Assembly (NCBI GenBank): GCA_937902905.1
Contig: CALELW010000105.1
Location: forward strand, 1-31,041
Length of the DNA: 31,041 nucleotides
Source of the DNA: an uncultured Clostridium sp.
Lineage (GTDB): Bacteria; Bacillota; Clostridia; Lachnospirales; Lachnospiraceae
Reading direction: 5' to 3'
Shown here: piece by piece, positions 8,451 through 16,003 of the stretch
Layout: each line of letters opens with the position of its first letter
Position numbering within the stretch: the first letter of the stretch is position 1
Translations under genes and position numbers: made by a program
The notes under the pieces: model-generated
What the model was told of the DNA's origin: nothing
The model's input: the letters and a program-made list of their open reading frames with translations, nothing else
Databases searched by the model: none

Positions 8451-8480
8451 TTTTAAAAACAACAAACATTTGAAAAAAGG

Positions 8481-8509
8481 ATGACAAAAACAGAGGAGTT
8501 TCATATAAT
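8481..8509 (+). promoter_or_regulatory. Promoter of the small gene-hydE unit
   Basis: ATGACA (8481-8486) and TATAAT (8504-8509) are separated by 17 nt, a strong housekeeping promoter 31 nt upstream of the ATG at 8540. It leaves only a short leader. Confidence 0.75.
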
Positions 8510-8539
8510 AAGTGTGAAGATATTTCTTTGGGGATTTAT

Positions 8540-8971
8540 ATGTCAGAAAAGAATAATTTTTTGTATGATGTCAGTATGTCCTATGTAAATGCCGGATGGC
8601 AGGAGCGTTATTGTGCGCTGGTAAAGTATCTTGATGCATATCTGAAGGAGAATTGTGGTGAATTTTTTGCCGATTTGCAGCTTTACCAGACCGGACCGAT
8701 GAATTATGTAGTAGTGGCGGTGTATTATGATGTGCCGGGTGTCGACGAGGCACTTCCTAAGATTCTCGGATTCGTTAATGCGAAATATCGGGAAGTTGTT
8801 GGACATAATGTAAGACGAAAGCAGATTTTAAAGTTTGACTTAGCAAAAAAATTACACGGGCAGAGTGAAGTGTGCCTGCACGCTTCCTCGGAAGAGATGG
8901 AGGAATCAGAAGATGAACAACGGCGAGAGGATTATGCGTCTTCGACAGGAGAAGAAATTAGACAGGAATGA
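8540..8971 (+). CDS. Small protein of unknown function upstream of hydE
   Basis: I do not recognise this 143-residue protein. The ATG at 8540 is preferred because GGGG at 8530-8533 is correctly spaced before it; a TTG at 8528 would overlap that site. The protein has an N-terminal helical part, a middle with alternating hydrophobic strands (MNYVVVAVYYDVP, about 54-66) and a helix ending in a basic stretch (NVRRKQILKFD), then a very acidic, Glu-rich tail from about residue 115. It looks like a small soluble alpha/beta protein with a disordered tail. Its last 59 nt overlap the start of hydE in another frame, so the two are likely translationally coupled. That hints at a link with hydrogenase maturation or its regulation, but nothing in the sequence proves it. 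Confidence 0.7.
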   Translation: MSEKNNFLYDVSMSYVNAGWQERYCALVKYLDAYLKENCGEFFADLQLYQTGPMNYVVVAVYYDVPGVDEALPKILGFVNAKYREVVGHNVRRKQILKFDLAKKLHGQSEVCLHASSEEMEESEDEQRREDYASSTGEEIRQE

Positions 8972-9962
8972 AATGATACAACTTCTTGAAACAGCAAATA
9001 AAGAGGACCGAGAGTTTCTTGCCACACAGGCGAGAGAAGTTCGGGAGAAGATTTACGGGAAGGACGTATTTGTACGGGGGCTGATTGAATTTACAAATAT
9101 CTGCCGCAATGATTGTTATTACTGCGGGATACGCAAAAGTAACGAAAAAGTGGAGCGGTACCGTCTGACGCCGGAAGAAATTTTGTCCTGCGCCAAAGAA
9201 GGATATGAATTAGGATTTCGTACCTTTGTGCTGCAAGGCGGCGAAGATGGCTGGTTTACGAAAGAACGGGTGGCTTCGATTGTCCGGGAATTAAAGAAAC
9301 AATTTCCGGATTGTGCAGTGACGTTGTCTATCGGAGAGCGCACCAAAGAGGAATATGAATGTTTTCGTGAGGCGGGGGCAGACCGTTACCTTCTGCGCCA
9401 TGAGACGGCGGATGATGCTCACTATAGAAAATTGCATCCGCAGGAAATGAAACTTAAAAATCGTAAAGAATGTTTATTTACCTTACGTGAACTTGGATAT
9501 GAAGTAGGTGCCGGTTTTATGGTAGGCTCGCCGGGACAGACGGTGGAGTGTCTTGTTGAAGATTTTGAATTTTTGCAGGAACTAAAGCCCCATATGCTTG
9601 GAATCGGACCGTTTCTTGCCCATCAGGATACACCATTTGGTGCAGAAGAAAATGGTTCCTATGAGCAGACACTTTTGTTATTGAGTATTCTACGACTGAT
9701 GTTTCCGGGGGTGTTACTTCCTGCGACGACAGCGCTTGGAACAATTGCGCCGGATGGACGTGAGCAGGGATTATTGGCAGGAGCGAATGTGTTAATGCCG
9801 AATTTATCGCCGGTTTCTGTGCGGAAAAAGTACGAGCTGTATGATAATAAAATATGCACTGGGGAAGAGTCGGCGCAGTGCAAAGACTGTTTGAGCAGGC
9901 GTGTGGAATCGGTTGGCTACCGGATTGTGACTGACCGGGGAGACAGCCGGATTGAGAAATAG
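8913..9962 (+). CDS. hydE: [FeFe]-hydrogenase maturation radical SAM protein HydE
   Basis: HydE is a radical S-adenosylmethionine enzyme that helps build the diiron subcluster of [FeFe] hydrogenase, acting with HydF and HydG in the cytoplasm. The radical SAM cluster motif is C64-x3-C68-x2-C71. At the C-terminus C315-x7-C323-x2-C326 matches the spacing of the accessory [2Fe-2S] ligands of the Thermotoga enzyme, and the 349-residue length equals that family's norm. I place the start at 8913, where GGAGG (8899-8903) sits 9 nt upstream; an upstream ATG at 8865 lacks this, and the ATG at 8934 has its purine-rich site too close. It overlaps the preceding small gene by 59 nt. hydF, hydG and a hydrogenase gene are not in the window. 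The downstream gene follows after 9 nt. Confidence 0.93.
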   Translation: MNNGERIMRLRQEKKLDRNEMIQLLETANKEDREFLATQAREVREKIYGKDVFVRGLIEFTNICRNDCYYCGIRKSNEKVERYRLTPEEILSCAKEGYELGFRTFVLQGGEDGWFTKERVASIVRELKKQFPDCAVTLSIGERTKEEYECFREAGADRYLLRHETADDAHYRKLHPQEMKLKNRKECLFTLRELGYEVGAGFMVGSPGQTVECLVEDFEFLQELKPHMLGIGPFLAHQDTPFGAEENGSYEQTLLLLSILRLMFPGVLLPATTALGTIAPDGREQGLLAGANVLMPNLSPVSVRKKYELYDNKICTGEESAQCKDCLSRRVESVGYRIVTDRGDSRIEK

Positions 9963-9971
9963 GAGGAACGT

Positions 9972-11741
9972 ATGATAGTGTATTTTTTGACAGCATATTT
10001 GATTTTAAATGGAATTGTATTTTTGATTTACGGAGTGGACAAGTATAAAGCGGTTCACCATAAGTGGAGAATCCCGGAAGCTACCCTTCTTATTGCCGCT
10101 GTCTTTGGCGTGATAGGTGCCTTTGCCGGAATGCATGTTTTTCATCACAAAACACGTAAACCAAAGTTTTATATTGGGGTTCCCATTATCTTTTTCTTGG
10201 AAGTTCTTGCTGTTATTGGTATTTTTTGCGCGAGTGGGAAATATATGGGGAATACTGCCAAAAAAGAAAATGCAGCGAAAACGGCGAGCCTTTCTTCCAC
10301 ATCAAGGGCGGGATTAAAAAGAGGGGAAGAATTTATCATTGAAAAACAGGAGTTTAAGAAAAGTCTTTCGCAGGAGTCTTTTTCGATTCCATTCAATACA
10401 ATTGAAGAGTGTTATCGTGTGGGGGACTTGTTTGTGTCTTTTGATTCGGGAACAAAATCAAAAATAAAGATTTATTTTTGGAATCCAAAGACGATGAGAG
10501 TTCCGGCTGTATATACATATTGTGAAAATGTTGAAAATTATGATGATTCGTTATTTGCAGTGAATGAGAGCGGACAGTATGTGATTGCGCAGATTGCCGA
10601 AAAGTTAATTGTATTTAATTTTTTAGGAAAAGCCATGAAAGAGATTTCAATCGAAGAGGGGCGGCCGACAGATATTATGGAAATGGATGGGAAACAATAC
10701 ATTTTGACATCATCGACGCTTTATGCCGGCAGTATCCAGTCAGGATTTCATAAGGTGGGAAGCAATTCTGACAAAGAGGAAAAGAAGAATGCCGAGGAGG
10801 ATAGATGGTCGTTAGAATTTTTATTTTCTTATGGAGATTATGTTTATGTATCGATGATTGTGCCTGCTAAGTATCATGGTATTAGTTGTTTGTGGCAGAT
10901 ATCATTAAAAAATGGCGAGTGGAAAAAAATCATGGACGAAATGCTCGACTTTTCTTTTGATACGGATGCCAAAGAAGTGGCAGCGGGAATTGAAATTGGC
11001 GAAAAAAATGCTGAGGTATTGTATTATAAATTCCATGAAGATGGAACATATGAAAAGAAAAAAATCAAGGCACTTCCGGGAGCTGTGGAAAATGGAGTTA
11101 TTTACACTGCATCGAAAAAAGAATTTCTTGCTATTTCGGTAAAAGACAACAAAAAAACGGTGTTAAAACATGTAGGGCGGTATTGCGAAATTGCAGATTT
11201 AAAGTATGAAAATTTAAGTAATGTATGGCAGGGGAAAAAGGGGAAAATTATTTACAAGGTATCCGTTTATTTGTCAGAGAAATCACTGAAAGACCGGTAT
11301 GGAAAGCCGATGCCGGATTATAAAAATTATTATTGCTATGATGTGGAAACAAAGCAGACGCAGACGGTGAATACAGGTGTCAGTTATATTGATTTTGATT
11401 ATGTGGAAGGAAAGACATATATGAAAAATCGGGGAAAATGGCTTACACTTGAAAAGGAAACGAACATGGTAGAAATGGCAATTGATTATGTTTATGGGGA
11501 TAATGCGATATCGAATAAAAGAGTTGTGCGTGTGGCGCAAAAAGACAAACAGGGAAAGGTAGTCTCGGATAAAGTGTATACTTTTTGTGGAGACGAACAA
11601 GGAAGTTGCCGGATTGAAGATGTGACCGGCAAGTATAGAACGCTTGAGAAGAAAGAAAAATGGTTTACAATTACAGCAAAACAAGTAAAAACGATTTCGG
11701 ATAAGAAGTTGTTAAAAGGGCTGATGAAAACGGATGAGTAG
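9972..11741 (+). CDS. DUF1294 membrane protein with large C-terminal domain of unknown function
   Basis: The first 90 or so residues are a DUF1294 domain with helices at about 2-20, 38-57 and 67-87 and the family motif YGVDKYKAVHHKWRIPE. DUF1294 proteins normally end there. Here a further ~490 residues follow, starting with a Lys/Ala/Ser-rich linker and continuing as a hydrophilic region rich in short beta-strands and aromatic residues (for example KIKIYFWNPKT and GDYVYVSMIVP), reminiscent of WD40-like or beta-propeller sensor domains. With three helices and the N-terminus inside, that part would be extracytoplasmic. I recognise no catalytic motif in it. AGGAGG at 9961-9966 fixes the start; the gene is 9 nt after hydE and probably cotranscribed. 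The DUF1294 part is confident, the long domain is undefined. Confidence 0.8.
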   Translation: MIVYFLTAYLILNGIVFLIYGVDKYKAVHHKWRIPEATLLIAAVFGVIGAFAGMHVFHHKTRKPKFYIGVPIIFFLEVLAVIGIFCASGKYMGNTAKKENAAKTASLSSTSRAGLKRGEEFIIEKQEFKKSLSQESFSIPFNTIEECYRVGDLFVSFDSGTKSKIKIYFWNPKTMRVPAVYTYCENVENYDDSLFAVNESGQYVIAQIAEKLIVFNFLGKAMKEISIEEGRPTDIMEMDGKQYILTSSTLYAGSIQSGFHKVGSNSDKEEKKNAEEDRWSLEFLFSYGDYVYVSMIVPAKYHGISCLWQISLKNGEWKKIMDEMLDFSFDTDAKEVAAGIEIGEKNAEVLYYKFHEDGTYEKKKIKALPGAVENGVIYTASKKEFLAISVKDNKKTVLKHVGRYCEIADLKYENLSNVWQGKKGKIIYKVSVYLSEKSLKDRYGKPMPDYKNYYCYDVETKQTQTVNTGVSYIDFDYVEGKTYMKNRGKWLTLEKETNMVEMAIDYVYGDNAISNKRVVRVAQKDKQGKVVSDKVYTFCGDEQGSCRIEDVTGKYRTLEKKEKWFTITAKQVKTISDKKLLKGLMKTDE

Positions 11742-11856
11742 GAAGTATCTCTTTTGCGTCGTAAAACGCCACGACACACAGGTAAAAAGCCGTAATGCAC
11801 CGAAATTTCTGCGTTTTATACAAAATAGCAAAAGAAAATTTATACATAACTGTGAA

Positions 11857-11885
11857 TTGATATTTTTAAAATGCAGTGCTACAAT
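11857..11885 (+). promoter_or_regulatory. Candidate promoter of the Rpn-like nuclease gene
   Basis: TTGATA (11857-11862) and TACAAT (11880-11885) are 17 nt apart. It would give a leader of about 165 nt before the ATG at 12059. The 317-bp gap 11742-12058 otherwise shows no ORF with a ribosome-binding site and no clear terminator or strong RNA structure; only a weak GTCGT/ACGAC hairpin follows the previous gene. Confidence 0.55.
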
Positions 11886-12058
11886 GTGAGGCAATTTACA
11901 AAAACTTACGGGGGCACGCATGTGATATGTTTTGTCTTGCATGTTACAGAAAATGATGTTAGACTATATAAGTAGGGCATAGGGCAAAATCAGAATAAGT
12001 TTTGTTTTGTTTCTCCGTAGAAAGAAATGGAAAGATATATTCCAGAAGGGAGAAATGT

Positions 12059-12847
12059 ATGGGCAGAACAATTGATTTTGAAAAAATACAACTTACAGAT
12101 GATATTATGTTTTCCTCTGTATTGGGAAATCCGGAACATTGTCAGGAGTTTTTGGAGAGGATTTTGGGATTTAAGATAAAAGAATTGCATGTCATGGAAT
12201 CTCAGAAAAGCATGAAACCGGGTTTATACAGTAAGGGAATTCGTTTGGATATTTATGCAAAGGATGAACAGGGAAATGCGTATGATATCGAAATGCAGCT
12301 CCTAGACACAGGGGAATTGGATTTACGGAGCCGTTATTACCACAGCGAGATGGACCGTCACCAGATTCAGGTGGGGCAGAAATACAGTGAGCTGCAAGAA
12401 TCCATTGTGATATTTGTTTGCAATTTTGATATGTTTAAAAAGAATCGAAGTATTTACACATTTGAGACAGTATGTGTGGAAGATACAAAGATACACTTAC
12501 AGGACAAGAGAAAGACAGTATTTGTTAACATAAGAGGAAACCGTGAAGGGCTGCAAACCAATCTGGTAAATTTACTGGATTATCTGAGTACGAATCAGCC
12601 AACGGATGAATACACTCATAAACTTCAGCATCGTGTGCTGGAAATGCGCGATGACACAGAATGGAGGGAAAATTATATGACGTGGGAAATGAAATTGGAT
12701 GAAAGATATGAAGCAGGCAGAAAGGAAGAACTATGCAGACTGATAAAAAAGAAACTTGAAAAAGGGAAAAACATTGCGCAGATTGCAGATGAGTGCGAGG
12801 AGACGGAAGAAAGGATACTTGAATTGATGACGAAGTTTAATATGTAA
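12059..12847 (+). CDS. Rpn-family PD-(D/E)XK nuclease / putative transposase
   Basis: This 262-residue protein is of the PD-(D/E)XK transposase-like group (Rpn, recombination-promoting nucleases). The N-terminal hallmark is DDIMFSSVLGNPE (14-26). The nuclease core is RLDIYAKDEQG (D64) followed by YDIEMQ (E78, Q80), the D...ExQ form typical of the group. The C-terminus has DERYEAGRKEE and a small helical module with IAQIADECEETEE that looks like a short helix-turn-helix. Experimentally studied Rpn proteins of E. coli are DNA endonucleases that stimulate RecA-independent recombination. The start at 12059 is chosen because AAGGGAG (12046-12052) precedes it; the frame is open further upstream without a ribosome-binding site. 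The gene ends 2 nt before the arms of repeat C. No terminal inverted repeats of an insertion sequence are seen around it. Confidence 0.85.
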   Translation: MGRTIDFEKIQLTDDIMFSSVLGNPEHCQEFLERILGFKIKELHVMESQKSMKPGLYSKGIRLDIYAKDEQGNAYDIEMQLLDTGELDLRSRYYHSEMDRHQIQVGQKYSELQESIVIFVCNFDMFKKNRSIYTFETVCVEDTKIHLQDKRKTVFVNIRGNREGLQTNLVNLLDYLSTNQPTDEYTHKLQHRVLEMRDDTEWRENYMTWEMKLDERYEAGRKEELCRLIKKKLEKGKNIAQIADECEETEERILELMTKFNM

Positions 12848-12849
12848 AG

Positions 12850-13046
12850 CAATATAGGTAGAAACTTTTTCAAATTTCAGATAATAATAAAGAAAAGGTT
12901 ATGTTTTGTGGGCGCTCCCGCTTAACAAGCGCGTAGGGGTATCGGCATGCTAAATACGCATGCCAGATACCCACGTGCTTGTACCCACGCAACATAATCT
13001 TTTCTTTATATTATTATCTGAAATCCGGAAGAGTAGACCTATATTG
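12850..13046 (+). repeat. Palindromic repeat element, copy C (about 150-197 bp)
   Basis: The main arms run from 12874 inward and from 13024 outward-in, with a 2-nt indel; an outermost stem CAATATAGGT (12850-12859) with ACCTATATTG (13037-13046) extends the palindrome to 197 bp around an internal loop. The core 12925-12982 matches A, B and D, with GTAG at 12933-12936 and loop TAAATAC as in D. Non-Watson-Crick pairs in the arms and core are mostly G-T on the plus strand. It starts 3 nt after the stop of the nuclease gene, so it may also end that transcript, although no T-run follows. Confidence 0.88.
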
Positions 13047-13116
13047 TTACATATTAACTTCTATCTAATTTGCAATTTCCCCTTTTCTCCAAACCTAATC
13101 CCCAACCCATTCCGTA

Positions 13117-13242
13117 GCAAAAAAACACAACCCATTGACTGCATACAGCCACGCGGGTATGAGGCATGCGTATTTAGCATGCCCATACCCCTGCGCGGCT
13201 GTCAAGCGAAAGCGTGCAGTCAATGGGTTGTATTTTTTTTGC
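13117..13242 (-). repeat. Palindromic repeat element, copy D (126 bp)
   Basis: Outer arms GCAAAAAAA.. (13117-13143) and ..TTTTTTTTGC (13215-13242) pair through about 27 bp with a 1-nt indel. The core 13145-13202 matches the other copies but is the most diverged: ACAGCC/GGCTGT replaces ACAAAC/GTTTGT and GTATG/CATAC replaces GTATC/GATAC, each with both sides changed. The tetranucleotide is GCAG instead of GTAG. It faces copy C across 70 bp (13047-13116) in which I see nothing else. It lies just upstream of the pst promoter region. Confidence 0.88.
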
Positions 13243-13247
13243 AAATC

Positions 13248-13302
13248 TTTACGCACTTTTTACATAGACATGATTTCAGATTTTACATTCGCCCTCTAAA
13301 CT
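13248..13302 (+). promoter_or_regulatory. Candidate PhoP-type box and promoter of the pst operon
   Basis: TTTACG (13248-13253), TTTACA (13259-13264) and TTTACA (13282-13287) start 11 and 23 nt apart, one and two helical turns. This is the kind of phased TT(A/T/C)A(C/T)A repeat bound by PhoP in Bacillus. TAAACT (13297-13302) is placed as a -10 box. No good independent -35 box is visible, as expected for an activator-dependent promoter. Inference from pattern only. Confidence 0.45.
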
Positions 13303-13356
13303 AGGACTTGTAAGAAAGAAAAAGAAAGATGAAAAGATTGAAAGGAGAAAACGAAA

Positions 13357-14259
13357 ATGAAGATGACAAAAAAAGTATTAGGAATGGTTTTATGCGGGGT
13401 TATGACAGTGGGGATGATTACCGGCTGTGGCGGCTCTGACAGCAGCACAACAAAAGATGCAGGAAATACATCAGCAGATGCAGCACAGGAAATTTCCGTT
13501 GTATCACGTGAAGATGGTTCTGGTACACGAGGCGCTTTCATAGAGCTTTTTGGCGTTGAAGATGAGGAGAACGGAGAAAAAGTAGACAAGACGACAGAAG
13601 AAGCAACAATCGCAAACAGCACGGAAATCGTAATGACAACCGTAGCCGGTGATAAAAATGCAATTGGTTACTGCTCACTCGGTTCTTTAAATGACAGTGT
13701 AAAAGGACTTAAGATTGACGGTGCAGAGCCAACGGTTGACAACATTAACAATGGAAGTTATGCAATTTCCCGTCCGTTTAACATTGCAACAAAGGATAAG
13801 AAAAGTGAAGTAACACAGGATTTCATTAACTACATCCTGAGTGAAGACGGACAGAAAGTAATTGAGTCTAACGGTTACATCAAAGCAAGTGATGCAGGTG
13901 CTTTCAAGAGTAACGGTGCCAAAGGTAAAATTGTAGTAGCTGGTTCCTCTTCGGTTACACCGGTTATGGAAAAACTTGCGGAAAGTTATAAGACAGTAAA
14001 CAGTGGTGCTGAAATTGAAATCCAGGAAAGCGATTCCACAACGGGTATGAATTCAGCAGCAGAAGGAACTTGTGACATCGGTATGGCATCTCGTGACTTA
14101 AAAGACAGCGAAACCGGTGCAGGACTTACACCTACTGTAATTGCAAAAGACGGAATCGTAGTAATCGTAAATAACGAAAACAAAGTAGATAACATGACAA
14201 AAGCACAGGTAAATGATGTGTTCCGCGGAACAATCACAGACTGGAGTGCCATCAAATAA
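13357..14259 (+). CDS. pstS: Phosphate-binding lipoprotein PstS, apparently circularly permuted
   Basis: This is the substrate-binding lipoprotein of the high-affinity phosphate ABC importer: signal peptide with lipobox ITGC (C24), then a Ser/Thr/Asp linker. AAGGAG (13342-13347) supports the ATG. The two lobes are in reverse order relative to ordinary PstS. Residues about 46-178 carry ISVVSREDGSGTRGAF and end in SEDGQKVIESNGYI, normally the C-terminal half. Residues about 190-300 carry KIVVAGSSSVTPVMEKL, SDSTTG, CDIGMASRDLK, AKDGIVVIVN and end with GTITDWSAIK, normally the N-terminal half. Probable phosphate ligands by homology are R51, S55-G56-T57, the S197-S199 loop and D265, so all binding elements are kept. 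Length (300) is normal, so nothing is lost. The downstream pstC, pstA and pstB confirm the role. Confidence 0.92.
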   Translation: MKMTKKVLGMVLCGVMTVGMITGCGGSDSSTTKDAGNTSADAAQEISVVSREDGSGTRGAFIELFGVEDEENGEKVDKTTEEATIANSTEIVMTTVAGDKNAIGYCSLGSLNDSVKGLKIDGAEPTVDNINNGSYAISRPFNIATKDKKSEVTQDFINYILSEDGQKVIESNGYIKASDAGAFKSNGAKGKIVVAGSSSVTPVMEKLAESYKTVNSGAEIEIQESDSTTGMNSAAEGTCDIGMASRDLKDSETGAGLTPTVIAKDGIVVIVNNENKVDNMTKAQVNDVFRGTITDWSAIK

Positions 14260-14270
14260 AGGAGGCAGCC

Positions 14271-15113
14271 ATGAAAGAAAAGGCAATGAAAGTAGTGTTT
14301 CTGATTGCCGCTTGTGTTTCGATTCTCGCTGTAGCATTAATTTGTATCTTTCTCTTCGCCAATGGTATCCCGGCAATTAAGGAAATCGGCTTGTTCGATT
14401 TCCTGACGGGAACGGCGTGGAAACCGGGAAATCACAAATTTGGGATTTTGCCGATGATATTAGGAAGCATATATGTGACCGCCGGAGCTCTTATTGTAGG
14501 AGTTCCGATTGGCATTTTGACGGCAGTGTTTTTAGCAAAATACTGTCCGAAAAAATGGTATCGAATCTTAAAAGGTGGCGTCGATTTGCTCGCCGGAATC
14601 CCATCCGTTGTCTACGGATTTTTTGGACTTGTTGTTCTGGTTCCGATGGTGCGCGACACTTTTGGCGGAAATGGAAACAGTATTTTAACGGCATCTCTTT
14701 TACTTGGCATTATGATTCTGCCAACGATTATTGAAACATCAGAGGCAGCCATTCAGGCGGTGCCGGATAAATATTACGAAGGAGCACTGGCACTTGGTGC
14801 TACACATGAAAGAAGTGTTTACCGCACGGTTGTACCGGCAGCAAAATCCGGAATTTTAGCCGGCGTCATTCTTGGTGTCGGACGTGCGATTGGTGAGACA
14901 ATGGCAGTTATTATGATTGCCGGAAATCAGGCAAGAATGCCTGCTGGTTTGCTAAAGGGTGTTCGTACACTTACAGCAAACATAGTAATTGAAATGGGAT
15001 ATGCGGCAGATTTACACCGTGAAGCGCTGATTGCGACAGGTGTTGTCCTGTTTGTCTTTATCCTGATTATCAATTTATTGTTCTCACTCTTAAAGAGAAA
15101 GAAGGTGGACTAG
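14271..15113 (+). CDS. pstC: Phosphate ABC transporter permease PstC
   Basis: A 280-residue inner-membrane permease, one of the two transmembrane subunits of the PstSCAB importer. The N-terminal helix (about 9-29) is followed by a periplasmic stretch with FDFLTGTAWKPG, typical of PstC, and then five or so further helices. The cytoplasmic coupling loop region contains YYEGALALGATHERSVYRTVVPAAKSGI and the motif GRAIGETMAVIMIAGN, standard for this subunit. AAGGAGG just upstream fixes the start, 11 nt after pstS. Its TAG stop is directly followed by the ATG of pstA (TAGATG), which suggests tight translational coupling of the paired permeases. Confidence 0.96.
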   Translation: MKEKAMKVVFLIAACVSILAVALICIFLFANGIPAIKEIGLFDFLTGTAWKPGNHKFGILPMILGSIYVTAGALIVGVPIGILTAVFLAKYCPKKWYRILKGGVDLLAGIPSVVYGFFGLVVLVPMVRDTFGGNGNSILTASLLLGIMILPTIIETSEAAIQAVPDKYYEGALALGATHERSVYRTVVPAAKSGILAGVILGVGRAIGETMAVIMIAGNQARMPAGLLKGVRTLTANIVIEMGYAADLHREALIATGVVLFVFILIINLLFSLLKRKKVD

Positions 15114-15989
15114 ATGGCAAATGGTTTGAAAAAACAAAAGCAGAAATGGAAAGCACTTGCAAAACATAAGTCCTCTCTGGTTCTTTATCTGATTACAATT
15201 TTGGCGGCAGCGATTACCATATTTGCGTTAGGATACCTGATTGTTTATATTCTGGCAAATGGTATTCCACATTTGAAACCGTCACTGTTTGCGTTTGCCT
15301 ATACATCGGAAAATGTTTCGATGATGCCGGCACTGATTAATACGGTGCTTATGACACTGGCAACCTTGATTGTTGCCGTTCCTCTTGGCATTTTTGCCGC
15401 CATTTATCTGGTGGAATATGCGAAGAAAGGAAACAAACTGGTGAGCATAATTCGTGTGACGGCAGAAACACTGACCGGAATCCCATCAATTGTTTATGGT
15501 TTGTTCGGCATGTTGTTTTTTGTTGGTTACTGCAAATGGGGATTTTCCCTTTTGTCAGGAGCTCTTACCTTAGCAATTATGGTACTTCCGGTTATTATGC
15601 GAACGACCGAAGAGGCACTTATGGCAGTGCCGGATTCTTACAGAGAAGGAAGTTTCGGGCTTGGTGCCGGAAAACTGCGAACCGTGTTTCGCGTTGTTTT
15701 GCCGAGTGCGGTTCCGGGTATTTTATCCGGTGTTATTTTGGCAACCGGACGAATTGTTGGTGAGACCGCAGCGTTGATTTACACGGCAGGAACGATTGCA
15801 AAAGTGCCAAGCAGCATTTTTGATTCGGCAAGAACGTTATCGGTTCATATGTACAATTTGTCAAAAGAAGGACTGCATACGGATGAATCGTATGCAACAG
15901 CAGTGGTACTTTTGGTACTTGTAATTGGAATCAATATGTTGTCGAATTTTGTTGCCGGAAAAGTTGGGAAAAACAAATATGGCAATTAG
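15114..15989 (+). CDS. pstA: Phosphate ABC transporter permease PstA
   Basis: The second permease subunit (291 residues) partnering PstC. A basic N-terminus (KKQKQKWK) precedes the first helix (about 19-43), then a periplasmic segment ending in [15 protein letters not shown]. Five further helices follow. The coupling-loop sequence [29 protein letters not shown] and [16 protein letters not shown] identify PstA rather than PstC. It begins with no gap after the pstC stop; GGTGG at 15104-15108 inside the end of pstC is the ribosome-binding site. It is followed after 14 nt by pstB. Confidence 0.96.
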   Translation: MANGLKKQKQKWKALAKHKSSLVLYLITILAAAITIFALGYLIVYILANGIPHLKPSLFAFAYTSENVSMMPALINTVLMTLATLIVAVPLGIFAAIYLVEYAKKGNKLVSIIRVTAETLTGIPSIVYGLFGMLFFVGYCKWGFSLLSGALTLAIMVLPVIMRTTEEALMAVPDSYREGSFGLGAGKLRTVFRVVLPSAVPGILSGVILATGRIVGETAALIYTAGTIAKVPSSIFDSARTLSVHMYNLSKEGLHTDESYATAVVLLVLVIGINMLSNFVAGKVGKNKYGN

Positions 15990-16003
15990 AATGGAGAATG
16001 AAT

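Noticed and set aside
8865..8912. Longer hydE start at 8865
   Set aside because: The extra residues are encoded within the upstream gene, have no ribosome-binding site, and the 8913 start gives the normal family length with GGAGG at correct spacing.
12002..12058. N-terminal extension of the Rpn-like protein
   Set aside because: The frame is open but the first ATG at 12002 has no ribosome-binding site, and the family N-terminus begins at the ATG at 12059 behind AAGGGAG.
8014..13242. CRISPR array
   Set aside because: The four copies are kilobases or irregular distances apart, inverted relative to one another, and have no regular short spacers or cas genes.
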